From: Polynucleobacter sp. JS-Mosq-20-D10
GTDB taxonomy: Bacteria > Pseudomonadota > Gammaproteobacteria > Burkholderiales > Burkholderiaceae
Assembly (NCBI RefSeq): GCF_018687755.1
Contig: NZ_CP061305.1
Span: 124,001 to 188,000, forward strand
Reading direction: 5' to 3'
DNA: 64,000 nucleotides
Shown: in pieces, positions 17,131 through 25,656 of the stretch
Numbering within the stretch: position 1 is the stretch's first letter
Layout: every line of letters begins with the position of its first letter
The notes under the pieces: generated by a model
Databases searched by the model: none
What the model saw: the letters and a program-made list of their open reading frames with translations, nothing else
What the model was told of the DNA's origin: nothing
Translations under genes and position numbers: made by a program

Positions 17131-18283
17131 GATTTCTATATTCAAATTAATAAGTCGCGAAAATACTTCGCGAGTCTTTGTCTGCAGTGTATTCGCTCTC
17201 AGCATCGCTAGCTTGTTAGCAGCATGCTCTACACCTCCTACCCGGGGCTCTATTTACCGCTCAACTGGCAGCCCCCCATCCGCATATAGCTCCTCGATCG
17301 CCAGCTTCCGATCTGTTACCTGGCAAGACTTACCTGGTTGGCAGGAGGATGATTTAACCCAGGCTTGGCCAGCTTGGCTCAAGAGTTGTGATGCCCTGCG
17401 TAAACGTAATAGTGAAATTAATTGGCGCCAGGCATGCGCTCAAGCCGGTAATGTTTCAGGCCGTGATGAACGTGCAATTCGCCAATACTTCGAGGGAAAT
17501 TTTCAGGCATACGAAGTACGTAACAGCGCTACAGGCAACGAATCTGGGCTAATCACCGGTTATTACGAGCCCGTCATGAATGGCTCCCAGACCCGCACAG
17601 CTACTTACTCTGTTCCCTTGTACGGCCTGCCAAATGCCTGGAAAGGCTCAAAGCCAAGCCCTGCGCCAACACGTGCTGAGATTATGAGCTCCGGAGTGCT
17701 CCGAGGTTCAGAAATCGCCTGGGTGCAAGATCCTGTAGCTGCTGCTTTTATGCAAATTCAAGGCTCTGGAAAAATTCGTTTAGAAGATGGACGCGTATTG
17801 CGACTCGGTTATGCCGGCACCAATGATCAGCCGTTCAAGTCTTTTGCCCAGTGGTTGCTCGATCGCAAGGAGATCACGCGTGGAGAGGCAACGATGCAGG
17901 GTATTTCTGCATGGGCCAAGCGCAATCCAGGCCGAGTAGAGGAGATGCTCAATGCTAATCCTCGATTTGTATTCTTTAAAGAGTTGCCGAGTAATGTCAG
18001 CTCTGATCTAGGCCCCAATGGTGCTTTAGGAGTACCTTTAACAGCCGAACGGAGTATTGCCATTGATCTGAAAGCGATGCCTTTAGGTGCTCCAGTCTTT
18101 TTGAGTACTACCAAACCCTTGAGTAGCCAAACTTTGCAAAAGTTGGTGATGGCCCAAGATACAGGTAAAGCCATTGTGGGCGGGGTACGAGCAGATTACT
18201 ATTGGGGATCCGGGGATTCTGCAGGTGAGTTAGCAGGACGCATGAAGCAGGATGGCAAGATGTGGTTATTGTTGCCACGCTGA
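17129..18283 (+). CDS. mltA: Membrane-bound lytic murein transglycosylase A
   Basis: 384 residues from the chosen ATG. A lipoprotein signal ends LLAAC, so Cys33 would be lipidated and the protein held at the outer membrane. The MltA beta-barrel core contains GLITGYYEP and IQGSGKIRL, and the C-terminal 3D domain contains AQDTGKAIVGGVRADYYWG with the catalytic aspartate. MltA cleaves the MurNAc-GlcNAc bond with 1,6-anhydro ring formation. Frames upstream of 17129 give an unlikely basic leader, so I used this start. Confidence 0.93.
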   Translation: MISIFKLISRENTSRVFVCSVFALSIASLLAACSTPPTRGSIYRSTGSPPSAYSSSIASFRSVTWQDLPGWQEDDLTQAWPAWLKSCDALRKRNSEINWRQACAQAGNVSGRDERAIRQYFEGNFQAYEVRNSATGNESGLITGYYEPVMNGSQTRTATYSVPLYGLPNAWKGSKPSPAPTRAEIMSSGVLRGSEIAWVQDPVAAAFMQIQGSGKIRLEDGRVLRLGYAGTNDQPFKSFAQWLLDRKEITRGEATMQGISAWAKRNPGRVEEMLNANPRFVFFKELPSNVSSDLGPNGALGVPLTAERSIAIDLKAMPLGAPVFLSTTKPLSSQTLQKLVMAQDTGKAIVGGVRADYYWGSGDSAGELAGRMKQDGKMWLLLPR

Positions 18284-18308
18284 ACAAATTATTTTTTGAA
18301 AGAGATCG

Positions 18309-19085
18309 ATGACCTACAACACCATATTGACTGAAGTGGATGGCAAAGTTGCCGTCATTACTCTCAATCGTCCTCAGGTATTAAATGCTCTAAATGATGA
18401 GTTAATGAATGAGTTGGGTAAGGCGCTGTTGGGTTTTGATGCTGATGACAATATTGGTTGCATCATCGTAACCGGTAGTGAGAAAGCTTTTGCCGCCGGT
18501 GCGGATATTGCAACGATGGCAAAGTATGGATTTGCTGATGTTTATCGTAGCGGCTTTATTTCTCGTAACTGGGAAGAGATCAAAAAAGTGCGCAAGCCAG
18601 TCATTGCAGCGGTATCTGGTTATGCCCTTGGCGGTGGATGTGAGTTGGCGATGATGTGCGACACCATCATGGCAGCTGATAATGCGAAGTTTGCTCAACC
18701 AGAAGTGAAGTTGGGAATTATCCCTGGCGCTGGCGGTACGCAACGTTTACCACGCGCAATCTCAAAAGCAAAGGCAATGGATTTGGCGCTGACCGGCCGG
18801 ATGATGGATGCGGCTGAAGCTGAGCGCTCTGGTCTTGTTGCCCGGATTTTCCCGCAAGCAGATTTACTAAAAGAAGTGAAAGTGATCGCTAAGACAATTG
18901 CAGATATGCCGCTGCTGACTGCGATGATGGTGAAAGAAGCAATTAATGCCGCATATGAAACTACGCTATCTGAAGGCATGCACCTTGAGCGTCGTTTATT
19001 CCACTCTTGTTTTGCAACCAATGATCAAAAAGAAGGTATGGCGGCTTTTATGGAAAAGCGCCCAGCTCAATTTACGAACTCGTAA
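18309..19085 (+). CDS. Enoyl-CoA hydratase
   Basis: 258-residue crotonase-fold enzyme. Both catalytic glutamates of true enoyl-CoA hydratases are present: Glu112 (in LGGGCELAMMCD) and Glu132 (in AQPEVKLGIIPGAGGTQR). The oxyanion-hole segment AFAAGADI is at 60-67. It hydrates trans-2-enoyl-CoA in fatty-acid or aromatic degradation; the exact chain length is not readable. It follows mltA by 25 bases and ends facing the M20 gene. Confidence 0.92.
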   Translation: MTYNTILTEVDGKVAVITLNRPQVLNALNDELMNELGKALLGFDADDNIGCIIVTGSEKAFAAGADIATMAKYGFADVYRSGFISRNWEEIKKVRKPVIAAVSGYALGGGCELAMMCDTIMAADNAKFAQPEVKLGIIPGAGGTQRLPRAISKAKAMDLALTGRMMDAAEAERSGLVARIFPQADLLKEVKVIAKTIADMPLLTAMMVKEAINAAYETTLSEGMHLERRLFHSCFATNDQKEGMAAFMEKRPAQFTNS

Positions 19086-19107
19086 AAAATGTAGCACTCA
19101 GAGTGAA

Positions 19108-20301
19108 TTATTTTTCTAAGTAGCGTTGAGCTAGCTTGACCCAGTAGCTAACGCCTACTGGGATCAGTGCGTCATTAAAGTCATAAGAGGGGTTATGAAG
19201 ATGGCAAGGGCCCATGCCATGACCTACCGAGCGATGATCGCCATCACCATTGCCTAGAAACACATAGCAACCCGGTTTCTCTAGGAGCATGAATGCAAAG
19301 TCTTCTGCGCCCATTGTTGGGTCGATAGAGGTATTGACGTTTTGTGCCCCGACCAGATCACTCATTATCTCGCTTGCAAAATTCACTTCCTTGTCATGAT
19401 TGATGAGTGGAGGATAGTTGCGAGCAAAGTGAACCTCTGCTTGACAGTCAAATGCGCTAGCTACATTGTGTGAGATCTCTCTCAAACGTTGTTCAATTAA
19501 ATCTAAGACTTCGATGGTAAATGTGCGAACGGTTCCACCAATAAAAGCACTATCCGGAATAACGTTACTAGTCTCACCCGCATGGAACTGCGTTACCGAT
19601 AACACTGCTGCATCTACTGGGCGCTTATTACGTGTAATGATACTTTGCAATGCTTGTACAACTTGGGTGCCAGCAAGTACGGGATCAGCGCTATTGTGTG
19701 GCAAGGCGGCATGTCCACCTTTACCTCGAATGGTGATTTCAAAAGTATTACTGGAAGCCATCATCGGGCCAGATGTCACACCAAAATGCCCTTCGGCAAG
19801 TCCTGGCCAGTTATGCAGACCAAAGACAGCATCGCAAGGAAATTGCTTAAAGAGTCCATCATTGATCATTTCTTGCGCGCCGGCACCACCCTCTTCTGCT
19901 GGCTGAAAAATGAAAATGACTGAACCGGTAAAGTCTCGATGGTTGGATAAGTATTGAGCGGCACCCAAGAGCATGGCAGTGTGACCATCATGGCCACAGG
20001 CATGCATCTTGCCGGGATTCTTTGAAGTATGTTCAAAGTTATTGTGTTCTTGTAATGGTAGTGCATCCATGTCGGCACGCAATCCAATCATCTTGCCTGG
20101 ACCCAATTCCCCATCGAGTCTTCCAACAACTCCAGTTTTTCCAAGGCCGCGATAAACCGTAATTCCCCAGCTCGAAAGTGCCTCAGCTACCAGATCGGAC
20201 GTACGATTTTCTTCAAAACGTAATTCTGGATGCGCATGAATATTGCGGCGAATCTCTTGAATAGCTGATGCGGAGTCGATAATTTCTGGAAGTAATCGCA
20301 T
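19108..20301 (-). CDS. M20-family amidohydrolase (hippurate hydrolase type)
   Basis: 397 residues. The metal-binding motif HACGHDGHTAM (His100, Cys102, His104, Asp105, His107) and GLRADMDALP are typical of the M20D group (IAA-amino acid and hippurate hydrolases, carboxypeptidases). A lid or dimerisation domain follows, then PTMGAEDFAFML and HNPSYDFND near the end. It cleaves N-acyl amino acids or similar amides; the real substrate is unknown. It lies 19 bases after bioD on the same strand, so it is probably the fourth gene of the bioAFD transcript. Confidence 0.88.
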   Translation of the reverse strand: MRLLPEIIDSASAIQEIRRNIHAHPELRFEENRTSDLVAEALSSWGITVYRGLGKTGVVGRLDGELGPGKMIGLRADMDALPLQEHNNFEHTSKNPGKMHACGHDGHTAMLLGAAQYLSNHRDFTGSVIFIFQPAEEGGAGAQEMINDGLFKQFPCDAVFGLHNWPGLAEGHFGVTSGPMMASSNTFEITIRGKGGHAALPHNSADPVLAGTQVVQALQSIITRNKRPVDAAVLSVTQFHAGETSNVIPDSAFIGGTVRTFTIEVLDLIEQRLREISHNVASAFDCQAEVHFARNYPPLINHDKEVNFASEIMSDLVGAQNVNTSIDPTMGAEDFAFMLLEKPGCYVFLGNGDGDHRSVGHGMGPCHLHNPSYDFNDALIPVGVSYWVKLAQRYLEK

Positions 20302-20320
20302 AGATTAATCTTATCTGAAT

Positions 20321-21046
20321 TTACTCCGGTAGTTTTATATGCTCTGCAGCAAACCCTAAGGCCTCAATGAAATAGGGGGCATCCTCTAATTTCTGAAGCT
20401 GCTGTGGAAGAGTCGGAATAAGACCTAAAAAAGGTGCAAAAATTCGGTCTTTCAGGGTTTGAATATTTTCAGTTAATAGAGGCATTTCTTCTGCAAGCGT
20501 GTTGGCTACCCAGCCCGCAATTGTCAACTGGCGCGACACAATTGCTTCACAAGTGAGCAGGGCATGATTAATGCAGCCCAAGCGCATACCCACTACGAGA
20601 ATGACTGGTAAATCCATCGCCTGCGCTACATCCCCCAAATCCTCTTGCTCATTTAGAGGGACTAAAAATCCACCTGCACCTTCAACTACTACCGAATCAA
20701 ATGCTGAGGTCAATGCATTGAATTCATCTAAGATTCGGGTAGCATCTAAATGCACATTATTTTTCTGGGCAACGAGATGGGGGGCTGCCGCCACATCTAA
20801 AACAAATGGACAAAGACTTTGCTCGCGTGACTTTAATCCTGAAGCAATACGCAATGTCTCTAAGTCTTCATTGAGTGTTTGGCCACTAGCGTCAATATAA
20901 GTGCCTGCAACCACGGGTTTAAAGCCCACCGTGTGAATACCAGATTCTCTCAGTTTAAGAATGAGTGCGCCGCTGACCAAAGTTTTGCCAACTTCCGTAT
21001 CAGTTCCCGTGACAAAAAAACCAGTATATGTACTTAGTGTCATCAA
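20321..21046 (-). CDS. bioD: Dethiobiotin synthetase
   Basis: 241-residue ATP-dependent carboxylase that closes the ureido ring of dethiobiotin from DAPA and CO2. The P-loop GTDTEVGKT is at 14-22, and VEGAGGFLVPL carries the conserved Glu-Gly-Ala-Gly-Gly. Overlaps bioF by four bases. Third gene of the bioA-bioF-bioD run. Confidence 0.95.
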   Translation of the reverse strand: MMTLSTYTGFFVTGTDTEVGKTLVSGALILKLRESGIHTVGFKPVVAGTYIDASGQTLNEDLETLRIASGLKSREQSLCPFVLDVAAAPHLVAQKNNVHLDATRILDEFNALTSAFDSVVVEGAGGFLVPLNEQEDLGDVAQAMDLPVILVVGMRLGCINHALLTCEAIVSRQLTIAGWVANTLAEEMPLLTENIQTLKDRIFAPFLGLIPTLPQQLQKLEDAPYFIEALGFAAEHIKLPE

Positions 21047-22269
21047 TTGCTTTTTATCTCTTGCTCAATCATCTGCAATGTCTTGATCAGCTCGCGTAGG
21101 TCATCAACACTATGGTTTGCAGAAAAAGTGATACGAAGACGAGAGCTGCCAATAGGAACGGTAGGCGGTCGGATTGCTGGAATCCAATAACCTGCCTCAT
21201 CTAAGCACTTAGCAGCTGCCAATGCGCTGGCATTACTTCCTAAGATCACAGGCTGTATTGGGGTGGATGAGGGCGTTTTTTCCCACTTTTGGAAAGTCAT
21301 TTCATCGCGCCAAATTTGAATCAGTTGATTTAATTGTTTGCGACGCGCAATACCTTCCTTACCCTCGATTAGTTCCAAGCTGGTAAGTAGGGTATGTGCA
21401 ATCGCAGGCGGCGTAGCAGTGCTGTAAATATAGGGGCGCCCTTTTTGGATGAGCCATTCAATAAAGGGTGAGGCTGCACAAATAAATGCACCGCTAACGC
21501 CAGCTGCTTTGCCAAGCGTGCCAATGTAAATAATTCTTTCTGAATGTACGCTCGATTGCTCCAGAATGCCATGGCCCTGTTCGCCAAGTACACCAAAGCC
21601 ATGCGCATCATCTACCATCAGTAGCGCATCATATTGTTCGGCAAGATCAAGTAGATCTTTTACGGGCGCGATATCTCCATCCATACTGAAGACGCCATCG
21701 ACCACAATCAATTTGAGTGGGTGCGCATCTTGCTTTAATTCTTCTTTTAGAAAATCGAGATTTTGGTGATCAAACAAAGTCACTTTGGCTTTAGTTTGTG
21801 AACTTGCTAGACGAACACCATCAATCAAAGAGGCATGATTGAGTTTGGCTGAATAAATACTCACTTCACCTTGATTGGCAAGTTTACTGAGACCGGTAAT
21901 GGCATTGATGTTTGCAAGATAGCCGGTACTCAAGAACAATGCTCTTGCATTGGGAATGTGTTTACTCTCATAGGCTGCTAATTTTTTTTCAAGCAAGTCA
22001 TGCGCAATGCTATGGCCGCTGATTAAGTGTGATGCACCGCTTCCAGCCCCATATCGTTTTGCACCTTCCGCAAGCGCAGCAACTAATTCAGGGTGATTGG
22101 CCAGACCTAAGTAGTCATTACTACAAAATGCTTTGAGTTCTCGTTGGTCAACCCGAGCCTTGGTATCACAGGGTGATACGGTGGTACGCAATTTACGTCT
22201 GAGCAACTGCGCATCTAGGTCAGCAATTTGATGCTCTGCCATATCGCGAGCTCTAAAGTGGGCACTCAT
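21043..22269 (-). CDS. bioF: 8-amino-7-oxononanoate synthase
   Basis: 408-residue PLP enzyme that condenses pimeloyl-ACP or -CoA with alanine. The PLP lysine is Lys254 in GTLGKAAGVSGA; DDAHG (220-224) and GSGASHLISG (76-85) are typical of alpha-oxoamine synthases. It overlaps bioA at its start and bioD at its end by four bases each. Confidence 0.96.
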   Translation of the reverse strand: MSAHFRARDMAEHQIADLDAQLLRRKLRTTVSPCDTKARVDQRELKAFCSNDYLGLANHPELVAALAEGAKRYGAGSGASHLISGHSIAHDLLEKKLAAYESKHIPNARALFLSTGYLANINAITGLSKLANQGEVSIYSAKLNHASLIDGVRLASSQTKAKVTLFDHQNLDFLKEELKQDAHPLKLIVVDGVFSMDGDIAPVKDLLDLAEQYDALLMVDDAHGFGVLGEQGHGILEQSSVHSERIIYIGTLGKAAGVSGAFICAASPFIEWLIQKGRPYIYSTATPPAIAHTLLTSLELIEGKEGIARRKQLNQLIQIWRDEMTFQKWEKTPSSTPIQPVILGSNASALAAAKCLDEAGYWIPAIRPPTVPIGSSRLRITFSANHSVDDLRELIKTLQMIEQEIKSN

Positions 22270-23612
22270 ATCAGCACCTTATTTAGGGCACGCTGTATAG
22301 AGGCGCCCATTTGTATCGCTTCTTCAGTAGAGAGAATATACGGCGGCATGACGTAAATCGTATTACCAATGGGTCTGATGAGAATACCCTCTGCCATACC
22401 TGCTGAAAACATCTCTCGTGAAAAAGTATTTTTACGCTGAAGTGATTCGGGCTTGACGTCGAATGCCAAGATCATTCCCTGCTGGCGCCAATGTTGAACA
22501 CGAGGATCAATTTTTGCCCAAGCAAATGCACTGCTCAGGTCTTTACTGCGCTCAAGATTTTTTTCAAGAACAGATTCAGTCTCGAAGATTTCTAAGCAGG
22601 CGAGGGCAGCAGCGCATGCCAATGGATTACCCGTGTAGGAATGCGAGTGCAAGAAACCCTGTTGCATTTGATCGCCATAAAAGGCCTGATAAATTTTGGC
22701 AGTTGTCATCGAGAGTGACAACGGAAGGTATCCACCACTGATACCTTTAGAAAGCGTCAAGAAGTCGGGCCAAATTCCCGCATGCTCACAAGCAAAAAAC
22801 TTTCCTGATCGACCACAGCCTACTGCGATCTCATCAGCGATCAAGTGAATATTGTAATTATCACAGAGCAATCTTACTGAGCGCAAATATTCAGGAGAGT
22901 ACATTGCCATTTGCCCAGCGCATTGAACGAGTGGTTCAATAATGATTGCGGCGATATTGTGATGCTCTGTCTTCAGTAGCTCTTCTAATTTTTCTGCTGC
23001 CTGCATGGCGACATCGTGAGCGCTTTCACCAGGCTGTGCTTTTCGTGCATCAGGTGAAGGCGCGGTAAAAACATCTTGCAATAGCGACCCATATGCTTCT
23101 CGAAAGATGGCAACATCAGTGACTGCTAATGCGCCCAAAGTTTCACCGTGGTAACCATTTTCTAGGCAGACAAATTTTTTCTTTTGGGGCTGATGATTGA
23201 GTCGCCAGAAGTGGTGGCTCATCTTCAAAGCAATCTCTACTGCAGACGCACCATCGGATGCAAAAAACACGTGACCCAAATGGCCTTGAGTTAAAGCGGA
23301 TAGTTTCTCGGACAGTTCCACAACGGGAGGGTGGGTAAATCCAGCGAGCATGACATGTTCAATTTTTTCAAGCTGACTCGTAATGGCTTGGTTGATGCGC
23401 GGATTGGAGTGACCAAACAGATTGGTCCACCAGGAGCTAATGCAATCTAGGAGGGCATTGCCCTGGTCATCAAAGAGCCAAGCACCCTTGCCTTTTGTAA
23501 TGGCAATTAATGGCAATGACTCGTGATGCTTCATCTGAGTGCAGGGATGCCAAACGGCATCTAGGCTGCGATCAACCAGAGAGGTTTGATTTGGATCAGA
23601 AATAAGCTTCAT
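22266..23612 (-). CDS. bioA: Adenosylmethionine-8-amino-7-oxononanoate aminotransferase
   Basis: 448-residue class III aminotransferase that makes DAPA using SAM as amino donor. Family motifs are HPCTQMKHHE, SSWWTNLFGHSNP, GYHGETLGALAVT, DEIAVGCGRSG and the PLP lysine Lys289 in LSKGISGGYLPLS. The W-W pair near residue 61 is typical of BioA. It heads the minus-strand biotin operon, divergent from bioB across 89 bases. Confidence 0.96.
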   Translation of the reverse strand: MKLISDPNQTSLVDRSLDAVWHPCTQMKHHESLPLIAITKGKGAWLFDDQGNALLDCISSWWTNLFGHSNPRINQAITSQLEKIEHVMLAGFTHPPVVELSEKLSALTQGHLGHVFFASDGASAVEIALKMSHHFWRLNHQPQKKKFVCLENGYHGETLGALAVTDVAIFREAYGSLLQDVFTAPSPDARKAQPGESAHDVAMQAAEKLEELLKTEHHNIAAIIIEPLVQCAGQMAMYSPEYLRSVRLLCDNYNIHLIADEIAVGCGRSGKFFACEHAGIWPDFLTLSKGISGGYLPLSLSMTTAKIYQAFYGDQMQQGFLHSHSYTGNPLACAAALACLEIFETESVLEKNLERSKDLSSAFAWAKIDPRVQHWRQQGMILAFDVKPESLQRKNTFSREMFSAGMAEGILIRPIGNTIYVMPPYILSTEEAIQMGASIQRALNKVLI

Positions 23613-23701
23613 GTTTGGTATTTGACCACTAGTTTTTCCTAATTTAGACCTGTATCTGTTATGTTTATGCCTTGAATTGATCTATTTTCTGGAATTCGAC
23701 T

Positions 23702-24739
23702 ATGCAGGCCACTCAAACTATTGAAAAACCCCTCACCCAAGTCAAGTCTCAAAAGGATTTGCATAAAGAGGTAGATGCTTTGGGTGCATGGTCAGTAGCC
23801 CAGGTTGAGGCTCTCTTTGCCCTGCCATTTAGCGATTTGATATTCAGGGCACAAGAGACTCATCGCGCCAACTTCCCTGATGGTGATGTGGAACTGGCTA
23901 CGCTTCTGTCGATTAAGACTGGCGGCTGCCCTGAGGATTGCGGGTATTGCCCTCAGGCTGCCCGATATGACACTGACGTCAAGGCGAACAAGTTGATGGA
24001 TTTAGAGGAGGTGCTTGAAGCTGCCAAAGCTGCCAAAGCTGCTGGATCTAACCGCTTTTGCATGGGCGCCGCTTGGCGGGAGCCCAAAGACCGTGATATT
24101 GAAAAAGTCACCGCGATGATTAAGGGTGTCAAGGCTTTGGGTCTTGAAACCTGTGCGACCCTGGGGATGCTGGAGCCCAAGCAGGCACAAGCCCTCCAAG
24201 AGGCGGGCTTAGACTTCTACAACCACAACCTGGATACCAGCGAGGACTTCTATCGCTCAGTTATCTCTACTCGGGGTTACCAAGACCGGTTGGAGACGAT
24301 TGCTAATGTGCGTGCTGTAGGCATGTCAGTCTGTTGTGGCGGTATTGTGGGCATGGGTGAGTCCCGTAAACAACGTGCAGCCTTCTTGGCGCGTTTGGCT
24401 AATTTAAGTCCGTATCCAGAGTCAGTCCCCATTAACCATTTGGTTCCTGTAGCAGGAACCCCTTTGGCAGATCAGAAGCCCTTGGATCCACTTGAATTTG
24501 TGAGGACCATTGCTGTAGCTCGCATCACTATGCCGCTTGCACGAGTGCGCCTCTCGGCTGGACGTCAGGAGCTGGGTAGGGCAGTTCAGGCCATGTGCTT
24601 CCAGGCTGGCGCCAATTCGATTTTCTATGGTGAGCAACTGCTCACTACCGGTAATCCAGAGGCAGAACAAGACCGTGAGCTATTGGCTGAGTTAGGCTTG
24701 AAGACTAAGCAGAGCTGCAAAACAGAGGTTTTAGTCTAA
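23702..24739 (+). CDS. bioB: Biotin synthase
   Basis: 345-residue radical SAM enzyme that inserts sulfur into dethiobiotin. The CxxxCxxC motif binding the 4Fe-4S cluster has Cys76, Cys80 and Cys83; YNHNLDTS, CCGGIVGMGE and RLSAGRQ are present, including the Cys and Arg ligands of the sulfur-donating 2Fe-2S cluster. A short Ala-Ala-Lys duplication lies near residue 108. Divergent from bioA; no BirA or BioR operator was recognised in the shared gap. The bioC and bioH steps are not in the window. Confidence 0.96.
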   Translation: MQATQTIEKPLTQVKSQKDLHKEVDALGAWSVAQVEALFALPFSDLIFRAQETHRANFPDGDVELATLLSIKTGGCPEDCGYCPQAARYDTDVKANKLMDLEEVLEAAKAAKAAGSNRFCMGAAWREPKDRDIEKVTAMIKGVKALGLETCATLGMLEPKQAQALQEAGLDFYNHNLDTSEDFYRSVISTRGYQDRLETIANVRAVGMSVCCGGIVGMGESRKQRAAFLARLANLSPYPESVPINHLVPVAGTPLADQKPLDPLEFVRTIAVARITMPLARVRLSAGRQELGRAVQAMCFQAGANSIFYGEQLLTTGNPEAEQDRELLAELGLKTKQSCKTEVLV

Positions 24740-24752
24740 TTTCTAAAAGCCA

Positions 24753-25382
24753 ATGACCTTAATCGATCGCTTCATTATTGAGTTTGACACAGCCCTCCGA
24801 TCGGTAGCCGGGGGCGCTCAAGCCCATCGTCCAGTGCCGGGTTCCAATACCCCATCAAGCGGATTATTGGATGCCAAAGAGCGAGAACATGCGGCTGGAT
24901 TAATGCGTGTGAACCACGTAGGCGAGGTCTGCGCTCAAGCTCTTTATCAAGCTCAAAAATTAGTAGCTCGCAACCCTGAAATTCGGCAGATGCTAGATGA
25001 CTCTGGCCAAGAAGAAATGGATCATTTGGCTTGGTGCGAAACACGCCTCCAAGAGTTGAGCTCACACACCAGTTATCTCAACCCAATTTGGTATGCAGGA
25101 TCCTTTGCAATCGGCTTGGCTGCTGGCTTGGCGGGCGATAAGTGGAGTCTGGGATTTGTTGCTGAAACCGAAAAGCAGGTGGAGAATCACCTCGAGAGTC
25201 ACCTCGAAAAATTACCTGCAGAGGATGAGCGTTCTCGCGCAATTGTTGACCAAATGCGCATCGATGAAATTGAGCATGGGCAGGCCGCAATTTTGGCTGG
25301 TGGAGTGGCCTTACCGAAGCCCATTCAGAGTCTAATGCAGGCAATGTCTAAGGTGATGACAAGCACTGCTTACAAAATCTAG
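24753..25382 (+). CDS. coq7: Demethoxyubiquinone hydroxylase, Coq7 type
   Basis: 209-residue di-iron carboxylate protein. Metal-ligand motifs appear as Glu58 in NHVGEVCAQ, EEMDH at 87-91, ETEKQVENH in the middle, and DEIEHGQ near the C terminus. Coq7 adds the last hydroxyl group to the ubiquinone ring and replaces flavin-type UbiF in many Betaproteobacteria. Begins 13 bases after bioB, so it is probably cotranscribed. Full length. Confidence 0.93.
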   Translation: MTLIDRFIIEFDTALRSVAGGAQAHRPVPGSNTPSSGLLDAKEREHAAGLMRVNHVGEVCAQALYQAQKLVARNPEIRQMLDDSGQEEMDHLAWCETRLQELSSHTSYLNPIWYAGSFAIGLAAGLAGDKWSLGFVAETEKQVENHLESHLEKLPAEDERSRAIVDQMRIDEIEHGQAAILAGGVALPKPIQSLMQAMSKVMTSTAYKI

Positions 25383-25434
25383 CTCTAAATTAATTATTTC
25401 GGATATTTTTCTTTAGAGTACTGTTCATTAATAC

Positions 25435-25492
25435 AGTATATTTACCTATTATTAGGCTAAACAGCTAAGACCTATTCTTAAGTATATTTTCC
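25435..25492 (+). repeat. Pair of 12-base direct repeats upstream of mraZ
   Basis: AGTATATTTACC (25435-25446) and AGTATATTTTCC (25481-25492) differ at one base and start 46 bases apart. They lie in the 274-base gap between coq7 and mraZ, the longest non-coding stretch here. The rest of the gap is AT-rich and contains the palindrome at 25550 and the mraZ promoter; I see no RNA gene. Role unknown; may be chance. Confidence 0.35.
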
Positions 25493-25549
25493 AAGCCATT
25501 GTTTCAAGTAGCATTTTTATAGGCACCATTTTATCAACATATGACGCTA

Positions 25550-25565
25550 AGTGTTTGTAAACACT
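25550..25565. promoter_or_regulatory. 16-base palindrome upstream of the mraZ promoter
   Basis: AGTGTTTGTAAACACT has 7-base arms that are perfect inverted repeats around a central GT. It lies 32 bases upstream of the -35 hexamer of mraZ, a usual place for an activator or repressor site. No T-run follows, so it is not a terminator. The binding protein is unknown. Confidence 0.4.
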
Positions 25566-25597
25566 AGGAAATTCCCTAAAAAATAAGCCAAAAACAC

Positions 25598-25626
25598 TTG
25601 ACCCTCTTATTGCGATCCTCTAAAGT
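25598..25626 (+). promoter_or_regulatory. Main promoter of the dcw cluster (Pmra)
   Basis: TTGACC (25598-25603) and TAAAGT (25621-25626) are 17 bases apart, matching sigma70 at 5 of 6 and 4 of 6. The predicted start near 25633 leaves about 24 bases before mraZ. The first MraZ box begins inside the -10 hexamer. This is the only obvious promoter ahead of the chain mraZ to ddlB. Confidence 0.7.
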
Positions 25627-25650
25627 GGGAGGAAGTGTGAAAAAGTGGGG
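25625..25650 (+). promoter_or_regulatory. MraZ operator: three 10-base-spaced GTGGGN-type boxes
   Basis: GTGGGA (25625), GTGTGA (25635) and GTGGGG (25645) repeat at exact 10-base steps, the spacing known for MraZ binding sites (TGGGN repeats with 5-base spacers). The middle box has one mismatch. The last box, six bases before the GTG start, is also the only Shine-Dalgarno-like sequence of mraZ. Confidence 0.8.
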
Positions 25651-25656
25651 TAAATA

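Noticed and set aside
23613..23701. BirA or BioR operator between bioA and bioB
   Set aside because: Searched by eye for the long BirA palindrome and for the BioR motif; neither is present.
24015..24045. Short tandem GCTGCCAAA repeat
   Set aside because: It is in frame in bioB and simply encodes Ala-Ala-Lys twice within a helix.
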